Below are positions 33,675-42,487 of a stretch of DNA of 64,000 nucleotides, one piece after another (position 1 is the first letter of the stretch; each line of letters opens with the position of its first letter). The notes beneath the pieces are model-generated. The model was given only the letters and a program-made list of their open reading frames with translations, searched no databases and was not told the DNA's origin. Made by a program: the position numbers and the translations under genes. The stretch is from an uncultured Lachnospiraceae bacterium (lineage in GTDB: Bacteria; Bacillota; Clostridia; Lachnospirales; Lachnospiraceae): assembly GCA_902779395.1 (NCBI GenBank), contig CACZBK010000012.1:1-64000 (forward strand), read 5' to 3'.

Positions 33675-34490
33675 ATGGTACGTTCATTATGGTCGGGTGC
33701 AACCGGTATGATGGCACAGCAGGTAGCCGTAGATACTATCTCGAATAATATAGCAAACGTTAATACGGTAGGTTACAAGACCTCCCAGAATGAGTTTAAG
33801 TCCCTGCTCTATCAGGAGCTGCAGACCAAGACGACCAGTGCCAAGGGCGAAACAAAACCCATCGATTCACAGGTGGGTCTGGGTGTGCGTTCTTCCTCTA
33901 TAACAACGATCTTTAAGCAGGGAGCGTTTCTGGAATCGGGAAATGAAAGCTCTGTGGCTATCGGAGGAAAGGGAATGTTTGGTGTACAGCGTGCCGACGG
34001 TTCGGTTGCGTATACCAGAAACGGAGATTTTCATTTTTCCGTAACTACCAAAGGTTTTGCACTTACGGATTCTGACGGCAACGGAGTGCTTGATACAAAA
34101 GGAAAACCTATTGAGATCACAGGAGAATATACGGTTAACCGTTTGTCGATCGCCCAGGATGGCAGCATCAGTTATCCCGATAAGGATAATAATCCGGCTT
34201 CCATCGGTGTTTCGATAGGAATGTGGCAGTTCCATAACCCTGCCGGTCTTACCAAGCTTGACAGTTCGTTATATCAGGAATCAGCCGCCAGCGGTCCTCC
34301 GATGAACGAGGCTACATCAAATAACCTTGAAAAAAGTATCATGGTACAGGGTTATCTTGAAGGTTCAAATGTACAGCTGGCTGATGAGATGGTCAACCTT
34401 ATCATCGCCCAGAGAGCATACGAAGCAAACAGCCGTGTCATCACCACCTCGGATACGATGATGCAGCAGGCAAATCAGCTGAAACAGTAA
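33675..34490 (+). CDS. flhP: Flagellar hook-basal body rod protein, FlhP/FlgG family
   Basis: 271 aa. N-terminal motif GMMAQQVAVDTISNNIANVNT, and C-terminal motif GYLEGSNVQLADEMVNLIIAQRAYEANSRV, as in FlgG-type rod proteins. AGGAGGG precedes the ATG, 22 nt after flhO. Probably co-transcribed from the sigma-28-type promoter upstream of flhO. Confidence 0.93.
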   Translation: MVRSLWSGATGMMAQQVAVDTISNNIANVNTVGYKTSQNEFKSLLYQELQTKTTSAKGETKPIDSQVGLGVRSSSITTIFKQGAFLESGNESSVAIGGKGMFGVQRADGSVAYTRNGDFHFSVTTKGFALTDSDGNGVLDTKGKPIEITGEYTVNRLSIAQDGSISYPDKDNNPASIGVSIGMWQFHNPAGLTKLDSSLYQESAASGPPMNEATSNNLEKSIMVQGYLEGSNVQLADEMVNLIIAQRAYEANSRVITTSDTMMQQANQLKQ

Positions 34491-34512
34491 AGTCACAGGG
34501 AGGAGCCCGCCT

Positions 34513-34920
34513 ATGGATATAAATAATATATCTGCATTGACCGATTATACCTCATCTCTTGCCTCTGCCCAAAGTACCGACAGGCTTAAAAACAGCGCCC
34601 GGACGGCTAAGACAGATGATGAGATGATGGAGGCCTGCAAGGAATTCGAGACTTATCTGTGGGAGCAGGTCATTAAAGAGATGAAAAAGTCCACCGAACT
34701 GTTTTCGGGGGAAAAGCAGGATCAGACCGTAGACTTTTATATGGACAGCACCATTACCGATATAGCCGGGAAGCTTACAGAGCAGAATATGGGCAGCAAC
34801 AGTCTTGCCATGCAGATGTATGAGCAGATGAAACGCAGCGCCGGGGCTCTCACTCTGGAAGAGGTGCTCGCAAAACAGGCAGAAAGCGGCGCTGTCAGTG
34901 TTAATACCGAAGAAGAGTAA
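34513..34920 (+). CDS. flgJ: Rod-binding protein, FlgJ N-terminal type
   Basis: 135 aa containing the rod-binding domain of FlgJ (ACKEFETYLWEQVIKEMKKS, then FYMDSTITDIAGKLTEQNMG). There is no C-terminal muramidase domain; single-domain FlgJ is normal in many Gram-positives. It is the last gene of the flagellar group. AGGGAGGAG lies before the ATG. It probably acts as a cap or chaperone in rod assembly. Confidence 0.88.
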   Translation: MDINNISALTDYTSSLASAQSTDRLKNSARTAKTDDEMMEACKEFETYLWEQVIKEMKKSTELFSGEKQDQTVDFYMDSTITDIAGKLTEQNMGSNSLAMQMYEQMKRSAGALTLEEVLAKQAESGAVSVNTEEE

Positions 34921-34960
34921 GTACAGAGATAATCATTCCGAAAGGATCATTTCGTCCTGA

Positions 34961-35004
34961 GCGCTTATCGCATCATTAGCTGTTAAGCGCCAAGGGATTT
35001 TTTT
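34961..35004 (+). terminator. Hairpin between flgJ and recD2, possible terminator
   Basis: Perfect 7-bp stem GCGCTTA (34961-34967) / TAAGCGC (34984-34990), 16-nt loop, then seven T starting 7 nt downstream (34998-35004). The gap between stem and T-run makes it a weak terminator. The T-run ends 6 nt before the recD2 ATG, so it could also act on recD2 translation. Confidence 0.45.
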
Positions 35005-35010
35005 CGCGTT

Positions 35011-37227
35011 ATGGAACAACTCAAAGGTTATATCGACCATATCACATATCAGACAGAAGACGGATATACGGTCATGACGCTCTCTACTGCGGAGGGTGAG
35101 ATGACCTGTGTGGGTTATGCCAAAGATTACAGCGTAGGCGAAACGGTCGAGCTGGAGGGCAGTTTCGTTGATCACAGTATATACGGCAGGCAGCTGAAGT
35201 TTACTGCTATCCATGCCGTTGCCCCTTCGGACAGGATATCCGTGATCAGATATCTTGGTTCCGGTGCGGTAAAGGGCGTTGGGGCAAAGATGGCCATACG
35301 CATAGTGGATAAGTTCGGTGATGATACTCTGCGTATAATGGAAGAGGAACCCGAGCGTTTATCGGAAATAAAAGGTATCTCCCTTCGTATGGCACAGGAG
35401 ATAGCTTCGCAGCTTGCAGGTAAACGTGACCGTCGCAATGCCATGCTCTTTTTGCAGCAGTACGGTATCAGCCTTACGATAGCAGACCGCATTTATGAGA
35501 TATACGGGATAGAGCTTTATAATGTGATAAAAAATAATCCGTATAAGCTGGCTGAGGATGTACCTGCGGTCGGCTTTAAAAAAGCAGATGCTATCGCCGT
35601 AAAGGCCGGGATAAGCATGGATTCCGAGTACCGTATCCGAAGCGCAGTGATCTATGTGCTGAATGCATTATCTTCGGAGGGGCATTGCTATTATCCGCTT
35701 GAAGATCTGTGCAGCGAAGTATCGCGCATGCTCAGCCTGGATATCGGGCTTGTAAACGAACAGCTTCCGCTGATGGCGGCCGATCATAAGATAGAATTAA
35801 AATACGGTCCGGAAGGGGCAAGAGTATATCTTTCCGGATATTACCGGGCGGAAAAATACTGTGCCGACCGTCTTATAAGGTTAAGAGATGCTTATACCGC
35901 GGCGGAGGCAGACGGAAGCAGCTGGCTTCCGGCTCTGGAGAACGAAATGGGAATGGAGCTTGATAAACTCCAGAGAGAGGCCGTGCGCTTAAGTGACGGG
36001 AGCGGAGTACTGATATTGTCCGGCGGTCCCGGGACAGGGAAGACAACTACGATAAATGCCATAATAAAGCGCATGGAGGATAAGGATCTTAAGTTTGTGC
36101 TTGCAGCGCCTACGGGAAGGGCTGCAAAGCGTATGTATGAGGCTACCGGATACGAGGCAAAGACGATACACCGGCTTTTAGAGATGGGCGGCGGCAGTGA
36201 AGAAGGGTTTTATAACAAAAACGAGGATGAACCTCTTGAGGCTGACTGTGTGATCATTGATGAGATGAGCATGGTGGACATATGGCTGATGAAAGCCCTT
36301 TTGGCGGCTATAGCTCCCGGGAGCAGGCTGATCATGGTGGGAGATGTGGATCAGCTTCCCAGTGTGGGACCGGGGCAGGTGCTTAAGGATATAATGGACA
36401 GCGGAGCATTTCCGGTGGTGAGGCTTAAACATATATTCAGACAGGCCGGGGACAGCCATATCGTGGAAAATGCCCATAAGATAAACAGGGGTGAGCATAT
36501 AGACCTGTCAGAGAAATATGAGGATTTCTTTCTGCTCGAAAAAGACAGGGTTGAGGTTATACAGGAGTATATCGTCAGGCTCATATCGGATGTGCTTCCG
36601 AGAAAACTTTCGCTGGAACCGTCAAGGATACAGGTCATGACTCCGATGCGCAAAGGAGCTCTTGGGGTGGAAGGGCTGAACGTCATGCTCCAGGAACGCT
36701 TAAATCCCGCGGCGGAACAAAAGAGCGAGTACAGTTACGGAGACCGTATCTTCAGAGCCGGGGATAAGGTAATGCAGATAAAAAATAACTATCAGCTGGA
36801 ATGGGAGATCACCGGTGATCATAATATAGTGGTCCAGAGCGGGACCGGAGTATTTAACGGTGATGTAGGAGTTATAAAACAGGTAAATCAGTATCTTAAA
36901 CTTCTGGAGATACTCTTTGATGACGGGCGAAGGGTGTACTATCCTTTTGCCCAGCTGGATGAGCTGGAACTTGCTTATGCCGTGACTATCCATAAATCCC
37001 AGGGCAGTGAGTATCCCCTGGTGATATTGCCGATACTGAGCGGACCGGAGATGCTTATGTCAAGAAATCTTCTGTATACCGCGGTGACCAGGGCTAAACG
37101 CTGCGTGATCCTTATAGGCAGTGAAGCCAGGATACAGCAGATGATAGATAACGATCATGTACAGCGCCGGTATACCTCGCTGTGTGAACGACTGAAGGAA
37201 GCCGGGGGAATGGCTGATGGTGCTTAA
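35011..37227 (+). CDS. recD2: ATP-dependent RecD2-like 5'-3' DNA helicase
   Basis: 738 aa, superfamily 1B helicase found without RecBC in Firmicutes. N-terminal OB-like part (LKGYIDHITYQTEDGYTV), helix-hairpin-helix region (about 90-210), Walker A GGPGTGKTTT at 338-347, Walker B with Asp417-Glu418 (IIDEMSMVD), and the late motif TIHKSQGSEYP. The start at 35011 fits the family N-terminus, although no clear SD is near it; AGGG is 14 nt away. It overlaps comF by 11 nt. Confidence 0.93.
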   Translation: MEQLKGYIDHITYQTEDGYTVMTLSTAEGEMTCVGYAKDYSVGETVELEGSFVDHSIYGRQLKFTAIHAVAPSDRISVIRYLGSGAVKGVGAKMAIRIVDKFGDDTLRIMEEEPERLSEIKGISLRMAQEIASQLAGKRDRRNAMLFLQQYGISLTIADRIYEIYGIELYNVIKNNPYKLAEDVPAVGFKKADAIAVKAGISMDSEYRIRSAVIYVLNALSSEGHCYYPLEDLCSEVSRMLSLDIGLVNEQLPLMAADHKIELKYGPEGARVYLSGYYRAEKYCADRLIRLRDAYTAAEADGSSWLPALENEMGMELDKLQREAVRLSDGSGVLILSGGPGTGKTTTINAIIKRMEDKDLKFVLAAPTGRAAKRMYEATGYEAKTIHRLLEMGGGSEEGFYNKNEDEPLEADCVIIDEMSMVDIWLMKALLAAIAPGSRLIMVGDVDQLPSVGPGQVLKDIMDSGAFPVVRLKHIFRQAGDSHIVENAHKINRGEHIDLSEKYEDFFLLEKDRVEVIQEYIVRLISDVLPRKLSLEPSRIQVMTPMRKGALGVEGLNVMLQERLNPAAEQKSEYSYGDRIFRAGDKVMQIKNNYQLEWEITGDHNIVVQSGTGVFNGDVGVIKQVNQYLKLLEILFDDGRRVYYPFAQLDELELAYAVTIHKSQGSEYPLVILPILSGPEMLMSRNLLYTAVTRAKRCVILIGSEARIQQMIDNDHVQRRYTSLCERLKEAGGMADGA

Positions 37228-37942
37228 GGATATACATGATATCATATGCAGGCTTCTGTTTCCGGGAAGATGCCCCGTATGTGACAGGGTAATGACTCCG
37301 GAAGATGCGAAGAAGGGAGTCTGTGATGAATGCAGGGATATCTTAAGACCGATCAGGGAACCTGTGTGTTTCAAATGCGGTGCGTCGCTTAAGGCCGGTG
37401 AAGATGAATACTGCAGGCTGTGCAGAGGGCGGAGGCACTATTACGATAAGGGCCGCGCCCTTTATGAATATTCGTCCGTAAGGAGATCCATATACAGGTT
37501 CAAATATAACGGAAGAACCGAATATGCGCATTTTTTCGGGAGGGAGATGGCAAGACAGCTTGGACCGCTTATAAAAAGCTGGGGAACGCAGGCGCTTATA
37601 CCCGTACCGCTTTATCCGGCAAAAAAGAGGCAGAGGGGATACAATCAGGCTTATGAACTGGCAAAAGTGATCGGAGTGGCGTTAAATATCCCCGTAGAGG
37701 ATAAAATGGTACGCAGAGTGGTAAAGACCCGCCCGATGAAGCTTTTAAATGCAAAAGAAAGGCAAATAAATTTGAAAAATGCTTTTAATATCATACAAGA
37801 TGTTGTAAAATCAGAAGTAGTGGTCATAGTAGATGATATATACACTACAGGCAGTACGATAGATGCCATGGCAAAGCTTCTGAAAGAAGCAGGGGTTAAA
37901 AAAGTATACTATGTTACTCTCTCCATCGGCAGCGGTGACTGA
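37217..37942 (+). CDS. comFC: ComF-family phosphoribosyltransferase-like protein
   Basis: 241 aa. An N-terminal zinc-ribbon with CxxC pairs (CPVC, CDEC, CFKC, CRLC), then a phosphoribosyltransferase fold with the PRPP-binding motif VVIVDDIYTTGST. ComFC is needed for DNA uptake during competence in Bacillus; in many other bacteria its role is unclear. GGGGGAA lies before the ATG inside recD2, so translation is coupled. It is followed by yvyF, the same order as in B. subtilis (comFC-yvyF). Confidence 0.92.
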   Translation: MVLKDIHDIICRLLFPGRCPVCDRVMTPEDAKKGVCDECRDILRPIREPVCFKCGASLKAGEDEYCRLCRGRRHYYDKGRALYEYSSVRRSIYRFKYNGRTEYAHFFGREMARQLGPLIKSWGTQALIPVPLYPAKKRQRGYNQAYELAKVIGVALNIPVEDKMVRRVVKTRPMKLLNAKERQINLKNAFNIIQDVVKSEVVVIVDDIYTTGSTIDAMAKLLKEAGVKKVYYVTLSIGSGD

Positions 37943-37969
37943 TACTTTCTAAAGAAGGAAAAAGGGCTT

Positions 37970-38374
37970 ATGAACGTCAGAAACTGTAAGAAATGCGGAA
38001 AGATGTTTAATTATGTGGCCGGACCGCCTGTATGCCCGGCATGCAGAGATGCGATCGAGCAGAAATTTCAGGAAGTTAAGGAGTTCGTGCGCCAGAATAA
38101 AGTTGCCAGCATGAAAGAGATCTCCTTAAACTGTCATGTGGAAGAAAGGCAGATCGAACAGTGGATACGTGAAGAACGTCTTGTATTTGCCAGTGATTCA
38201 CCGATCAAGCTTTATTGTGAGACATGCGGGGCGCCTATCTTTACCGGCCGTTATTGCGGAAAGTGTAAAAACGATCAGGCGAATAATCTGGGAGCAGCAG
38301 GCAGAAAACCGGAGGCCCCGGCACCTGCTTCTTCACAGGCAGGCAGTTCTGCAAGAATGTATTCACGGAAGTAA
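37970..38374 (+). CDS. yvyF: YvyF-like flagellar-region zinc-ribbon protein
   Basis: 134 aa. It has two zinc-ribbon-like Cys pairs at the N-terminus (CKKCG, CPAC), a helical middle with a MerR/helix-turn-helix-like segment (MKEISLNCHVEERQIEQWI), and two further pairs (CETCG, CGKC). This arrangement matches the YvyF family encoded beside comFC and flgM in Firmicutes. Known: in Bacillus it lies in the flagellar regulon; its molecular role is poorly known. No flgM follows here; instead a membrane-protein gene begins 6 nt later. Confidence 0.85.
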   Translation: MNVRNCKKCGKMFNYVAGPPVCPACRDAIEQKFQEVKEFVRQNKVASMKEISLNCHVEERQIEQWIREERLVFASDSPIKLYCETCGAPIFTGRYCGKCKNDQANNLGAAGRKPEAPAPASSQAGSSARMYSRK

Positions 38375-38380
38375 GAGAAA

Positions 38381-38803
38381 ATGTTAAACGAATCAAGAAT
38401 AAAACTTATGACGCGCCTTGCCTCGTTTGAAACGGGGGAAGGTAAGAAGAGTATGGCCATCGGCTCATACTTTCGCGGCGACTATATAGCAAAAGAGATA
38501 GTCAAATCCATAATCTATGGGACTATCGCTTTTGGCGTTGTTTTTGGGCTGTATCTGGCCTATGATTTCGAACTGTTTATGGAGAATATCTACGAGATAG
38601 ATCTGTGGGCTTTTGGCAAAGCGGTACTTATCAGATACCTTATCACCGTGGGGGCATATTCGATAGTCACCTATGTGGTATACGTAGTCCGTTACCGCAG
38701 GGCGAGGAGGAATCTGAGAATATATAATAATAATCTGCGGCGTCTGGCTTCAATGTACAGAAAGGAAGCAAAACGTGCGGAGATGGATAAAGGTGGATCA
38801 TGA
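38381..38803 (+). CDS. Hypothetical two-helix membrane protein
   Basis: 140 aa. Two likely membrane helices (about 44-62 and 82-104) between a polar N-terminus and a very basic Arg/Lys C-terminus (YRRARRNLRIYNNNLRRL...). No family is recognised. It overlaps the next gene by 4 nt (ATGA), and that gene overlaps cdaA by 4 nt, so the three are translationally chained with the c-di-AMP cyclase. A role connected with CdaA is possible but unproven. Confidence 0.8.
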   Translation: MLNESRIKLMTRLASFETGEGKKSMAIGSYFRGDYIAKEIVKSIIYGTIAFGVVFGLYLAYDFELFMENIYEIDLWAFGKAVLIRYLITVGAYSIVTYVVYVVRYRRARRNLRIYNNNLRRLASMYRKEAKRAEMDKGGS

Positions 38804-39912
38804 CTAAATTACTTATGATCAGGGAGAGGATCAAGAGCTTTTACAGTCGTTACGAAGGCTTTTGCAATCCGGCCCTGAAATTTATTCTGGCATTTATCAC
38901 CTTCAGGATGATAAATAAAAACATTAATTACGCTGCGGTGCTTACGTCGCTTCCGATCACTTTGATACTCTCGCTTTTGTGTTCGTTCTTTCCCATGAAC
39001 TTCATACTGGTGCTGGGTGTTATCGTGATACTGCTTCATCTGTATGCTTTATCGCTGGAGACCGTTCTGATCACCGGTGTGTTCTTTATGCTGATGTTCT
39101 TTTTATACTTCAGATTTTCACCTAAGGACACCATATTGCTGATCATGACGCCCTTATGTTTTATACTTAAGATACCTTATGTTATCCCTATATGCGCAGG
39201 GCTTGTGGGAACTCCCATGTCGGTCATCTCCACCGGCTGCGGTGTTGTAAGTTATCATCTGCTCCATTATGTGGCGGGAAATGCAGCAGGGCTCATGACA
39301 CAGGAATCCGATCCGGCATTTGCACTGGAAAAACTCAGAGTTCTTATAGATGCGCTGATGAGTAACCGCGAGATGCAGGTTGAGGTGGCGGCTTTTGCGA
39401 TCACCATACTTGTTGTGTATATAATCCGCCGCCTGCCGGTGGATCATTGCTGGACCATTGCCATGATAACGGGTCTGCTCATAGATATCGTAGTCATACT
39501 TGTAGGGGATCTGCGCTTTGAGACCAGGATATCCATAGCCGGTCTGATAGTGGGCAGCATAATGGCATTTGTTGTAGCTGTGATACTGAAGTTCTTTATC
39601 TTTAATGTGGATTATTCCAGAACGGAAAGAGTCCAGTTTGAGGATGATGAGTACTATTATTACGTTAAGGCGGTGCCTAAGAATACCGTAAGTCTTACGG
39701 ATAAAAAAGTTAAGAAGATAAAGGGCAGCGAAAAGAATACCGCTTCGGCCGCTGCCTCTGAAGATGGTGAGGTTCCGGAGGAAAAAGTGCAGATGGATGC
39801 CCCGGAATACAGGGTTAGAAGAAGCGGCAGTATAAACAGTACTGTGGCAGGCAATAAAAACAGGACAAGGCGCATTAAAATACCGGAGGGCGTTGATAAC
39901 AGGAATATATGA
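38800..39912 (+). CDS. Hypothetical multi-spanning membrane protein upstream of cdaA
   Basis: 370 aa with about eight to nine membrane helices (between residues 20 and 275) and a long cytoplasmic tail rich in Lys, Glu and Ser (about 290-370). Family not recognised. The ATGA overlaps on both sides (with the 140-aa protein and with cdaA) imply coupled translation and perhaps one membrane complex. No transporter signature or enzyme motif is visible. Confidence 0.82.
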   Translation: MTKLLMIRERIKSFYSRYEGFCNPALKFILAFITFRMINKNINYAAVLTSLPITLILSLLCSFFPMNFILVLGVIVILLHLYALSLETVLITGVFFMLMFFLYFRFSPKDTILLIMTPLCFILKIPYVIPICAGLVGTPMSVISTGCGVVSYHLLHYVAGNAAGLMTQESDPAFALEKLRVLIDALMSNREMQVEVAAFAITILVVYIIRRLPVDHCWTIAMITGLLIDIVVILVGDLRFETRISIAGLIVGSIMAFVVAVILKFFIFNVDYSRTERVQFEDDEYYYYVKAVPKNTVSLTDKKVKKIKGSEKNTASAAASEDGEVPEEKVQMDAPEYRVRRSGSINSTVAGNKNRTRRIKIPEGVDNRNI

Positions 39913-40808
39913 TCAATTCATTTGTGACTTTCATACAAGATTATATCGCCGGTATACATATGCCACGTATCAGGATCACGGATATCATCGAGGTCCTGAT
40001 AATATCTTTTCTGATCTATCACCTTATGGTATGGGTCAGGGGTACCAAGGCATGGTCTCTTTTGAAGGGGCTTATCGTTATTCTGGGGTTTCTTCTTCTG
40101 GCAGCTATTTTTAACATGTCGACTATCCTGTGGATAGCGGAGAAGAGCCTTTCCATGATGGTCATAGCGATAGTGGTGGTATTACAGCCCGAACTTCGCC
40201 GTGCGCTGGAGCAGCTCGGGCAGAAGAACATATTGTTCTCCTTTATGAATACCGATTCCGGCAGGGCAGGCGGACGTTATTCCGATCATACGATCGATGA
40301 GATAGTCAAGGCCAGTTTTGCCATGGGCAGGGTTAAGACAGGAGCCCTTATGGTACTTGAAAGGAACGAATCCCTTGCCGAGTATGAAAAGACCGGTATA
40401 GCCATAGATGCAGCTGTTTCCAGCCAGCTTCTGATCAATATCTTTGAGCATAATACGCCGCTTCATGACGGTGCTGTCATCTTTCGCGGTGACCGTATAG
40501 TATCCGCTACCTGCTATCTTCCTCTTTCCGATAACAGGAATCTGAGCAAAGCCCTGGGGACCAGGCACAGAGCCGGGGTAGGTATATCCGAGGCTACCGA
40601 TTCACTTACCGTGATCGTTTCGGAGGAAAACGGAAAGGTGAGCGTGGCGTACGGAGGAAATCTGTATACTTCTCTTACGCAGGAAGGTCTGCGTGAGAAA
40701 CTTGAGATAGTCAGGGACAGGCCTGTGGAAGAAAATACAAAGACCAGAAAGGTTATGTTCACAAGGCAGAAAGGAGATAAGCTTGCTGATAAAAAAGCTG
40801 ACGCATAA
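39909..40808 (+). CDS. cdaA: Diadenylate cyclase CdaA
   Basis: 299 aa. Three N-terminal membrane helices (about 10-95), then the DAC domain. The catalytic signatures are intact: DGA at 187-189 (LHDGAVIF) and RHR at 219-221 (GTRHRAG). It makes c-di-AMP from two ATP and sits in the membrane; c-di-AMP controls potassium, osmolyte and cell-wall homeostasis. It overlaps the cdaR gene by 26 nt, the common cdaA-cdaR arrangement; glmM, usually next, is not here. Confidence 0.96.
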   Translation: MINSFVTFIQDYIAGIHMPRIRITDIIEVLIISFLIYHLMVWVRGTKAWSLLKGLIVILGFLLLAAIFNMSTILWIAEKSLSMMVIAIVVVLQPELRRALEQLGQKNILFSFMNTDSGRAGGRYSDHTIDEIVKASFAMGRVKTGALMVLERNESLAEYEKTGIAIDAAVSSQLLINIFEHNTPLHDGAVIFRGDRIVSATCYLPLSDNRNLSKALGTRHRAGVGISEATDSLTVIVSEENGKVSVAYGGNLYTSLTQEGLREKLEIVRDRPVEENTKTRKVMFTRQKGDKLADKKADA

Positions 40809-42102
40809 TCTGGGGCTTAAGATACTGGCTGTCTTCGTGGCTTTCGGCTTGTGGCTTATCGTTATCAATTATGCCGATCCGGTAGACAAGGTATCATACA
40901 GCGGTATACATGTAGAGCTTTTGAATACGGACAGCCTTACAGGAGTGGGCAAGGTATATGAAGTGCTCAACGACAGTGATACCGTTAATGTTACCATATA
41001 CGGAAAACGCTCGTATCTTGAGAATATCAGTCAGGAAAATATCCATGCTGTAGCGGATCTTGAAAATATCACCATCATGAACACCGTGGCGATAGAGGTT
41101 TATTCAAACAAGAATAATTCGGAGATCGACAGCATCAAGCAGAGCAGGGCATCTGTGGAGCTTGAGGTCGAGAATCTCAAGGAGATCCCGCTTACGGTAC
41201 TGGTTACCACTACGGGAGAACCGGCAGAAGGTTATGTTCAGGGCGATGTGACCCAGAACCAGAATACGGTTCGTGTATCCGGACCTGAATCTGTGGTAAA
41301 CCGCATTACAAGGGCAGCCTGCAATGTAAGCGTAGCCGGACGTAACTCCGACCTTTCCACCAGTGCGGATATCCGCTTGCTGGATACCGACGGCAGGGTT
41401 GTGACACACGATAATCTAAAGACCAATGTATCAACGATAAATGTAGGTGTGGAGATATTGCCCACTAAGGATATTCCGGTGATATATTCGGTATCCGGCG
41501 AGCCGGCAGAAGGCTTTGTAGTCATCGGTGAACCTGAAGCAGATCATAATGAGATAAAGATAGCGGGAAGGGCGTCTGTTTTATCATCCGTTAACCAGCT
41601 TATCGTACCTGCATCCGAACTCAGTGTGGAAGATGCGGACGGGCCGGTCAACAGACAGCTGGATCTGACCGATTATCTTCCTGAGGGAGCGCGTCTGGTC
41701 AGCAGCGAGGAAGATGGCTTTGACGGACTTGTGAGCGTAGATATTAATGTCGAAGAGCTGATCTATAAGTATTTTAACGTTCCTGTCAGGAATTTCCGGG
41801 CACTTGGGGTACCGGATGATTACGATGCCGAGATACTGGTGCAGAAGGAAGATGAAGATGGTGGTGAATACAGACCGGCATACCTGAAAGTTGAGGTATT
41901 CGGCATAAAGGATGATATGCAGGATCTTACCTCGGCATCAATAAAAGGTGTGGTGGATGTGGCTGAATATCTTGAGGCGCATAATCAGGGTAAACCCAAA
42001 GAGGGAACCTTCAGGATGGAACTGGAACTTGAGCTGCCCGAAGGTATTGAGGCAAGTGAAAGCTATCATGTGGATGTGAGTCTGTCACCGAAAACCGAGT
42101 AA
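40783..42102 (+). CDS. cdaR: YbbR-domain protein, CdaA regulator
   Basis: 439 aa, TTG start with AAGGAG in front. One N-terminal membrane helix (about 9-27) and then several extracellular YbbR-type repeats (for example EIPLTVLVTTTGEPAEGYV and DIPVIYSVSGEPAEGFVVIG). CdaR proteins bind CdaA in the membrane and modulate its activity. Here it is the last gene of the coupled membrane-protein/cdaA unit. Confidence 0.93.
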   Translation: MLIKKLTHNLGLKILAVFVAFGLWLIVINYADPVDKVSYSGIHVELLNTDSLTGVGKVYEVLNDSDTVNVTIYGKRSYLENISQENIHAVADLENITIMNTVAIEVYSNKNNSEIDSIKQSRASVELEVENLKEIPLTVLVTTTGEPAEGYVQGDVTQNQNTVRVSGPESVVNRITRAACNVSVAGRNSDLSTSADIRLLDTDGRVVTHDNLKTNVSTINVGVEILPTKDIPVIYSVSGEPAEGFVVIGEPEADHNEIKIAGRASVLSSVNQLIVPASELSVEDADGPVNRQLDLTDYLPEGARLVSSEEDGFDGLVSVDINVEELIYKYFNVPVRNFRALGVPDDYDAEILVQKEDEDGGEYRPAYLKVEVFGIKDDMQDLTSASIKGVVDVAEYLEAHNQGKPKEGTFRMELELELPEGIEASESYHVDVSLSPKTE

Positions 42103-42113
42103 GGCCGTTGCTG

Positions 42114-42142
42114 TTGAATAATAGATACATTGGTGCTATAAT
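42114..42142 (+). promoter_or_regulatory. Promoter of the HPr-leuA unit
   Basis: TTGAAT (42114-42119), 17 nt spacer, TGC-TATAAT (-10 at 42137-42142). The leader is about 55 nt with GGAGG before ATG 42203. I see no cre-like operator or T-box in the leader. Confidence 0.75.
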
Positions 42143-42202
42143 ATTTTGTTACAGGGGTTATGGGGTTAACAAAAGCTGTAGGTAGTTTTGGAGGTAGTGT
42201 AA

Positions 42203-42466
42203 ATGGTTAGGCAGAAGGTTACGATCAAGAATCCGACCGGTCTGCATCTGCGACCCGCAGGGAATCTCTGCAAGGAAGCGATGAAGTTCCGGTCAATGAC
42301 CACGTTCACTTTTCGTGACAATACCGCCAATGCCAAGAGCGTTTTGAGCGTTCTTGGAGCATGTGTCAAATGCGGAGATGAGGTGGAATTTGTCTGTGAA
42401 GGCGAAGATGAGGAAGAAGCTCTTAAATGCCTCGTTGCAGCCATAGAAAGCGGACTGGGCGAATAA
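42203..42466 (+). CDS. ptsH: HPr-family phosphocarrier protein
   Basis: 87 aa. The active-site block reads TGLHLRPAG with His15 at the normal position, and the regulatory Ser46 (NAKSVLSVLG) is present. Typical HPr has GLHARPA; Leu at the position after His is a variant seen in HPr-like proteins. The LGACVKCGDEV segment is richer in Cys than usual. It is not next to ptsI but 22 nt before leuA, so it may be the general HPr or a regulatory paralogue of the Crh type. Crh itself lacks His15, which is retained here. Confidence 0.85.
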   Translation: MVRQKVTIKNPTGLHLRPAGNLCKEAMKFRSMTTFTFRDNTANAKSVLSVLGACVKCGDEVEFVCEGEDEEEALKCLVAAIESGLGE

Positions 42467-42487
42467 ATCAGCCAAGGAGTGAAGAAG

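Noticed and set aside
42479-42487. GTG start of leuA
   Set aside because: It overlaps the AAGGAG itself; ATG 42488 has a proper spacing.
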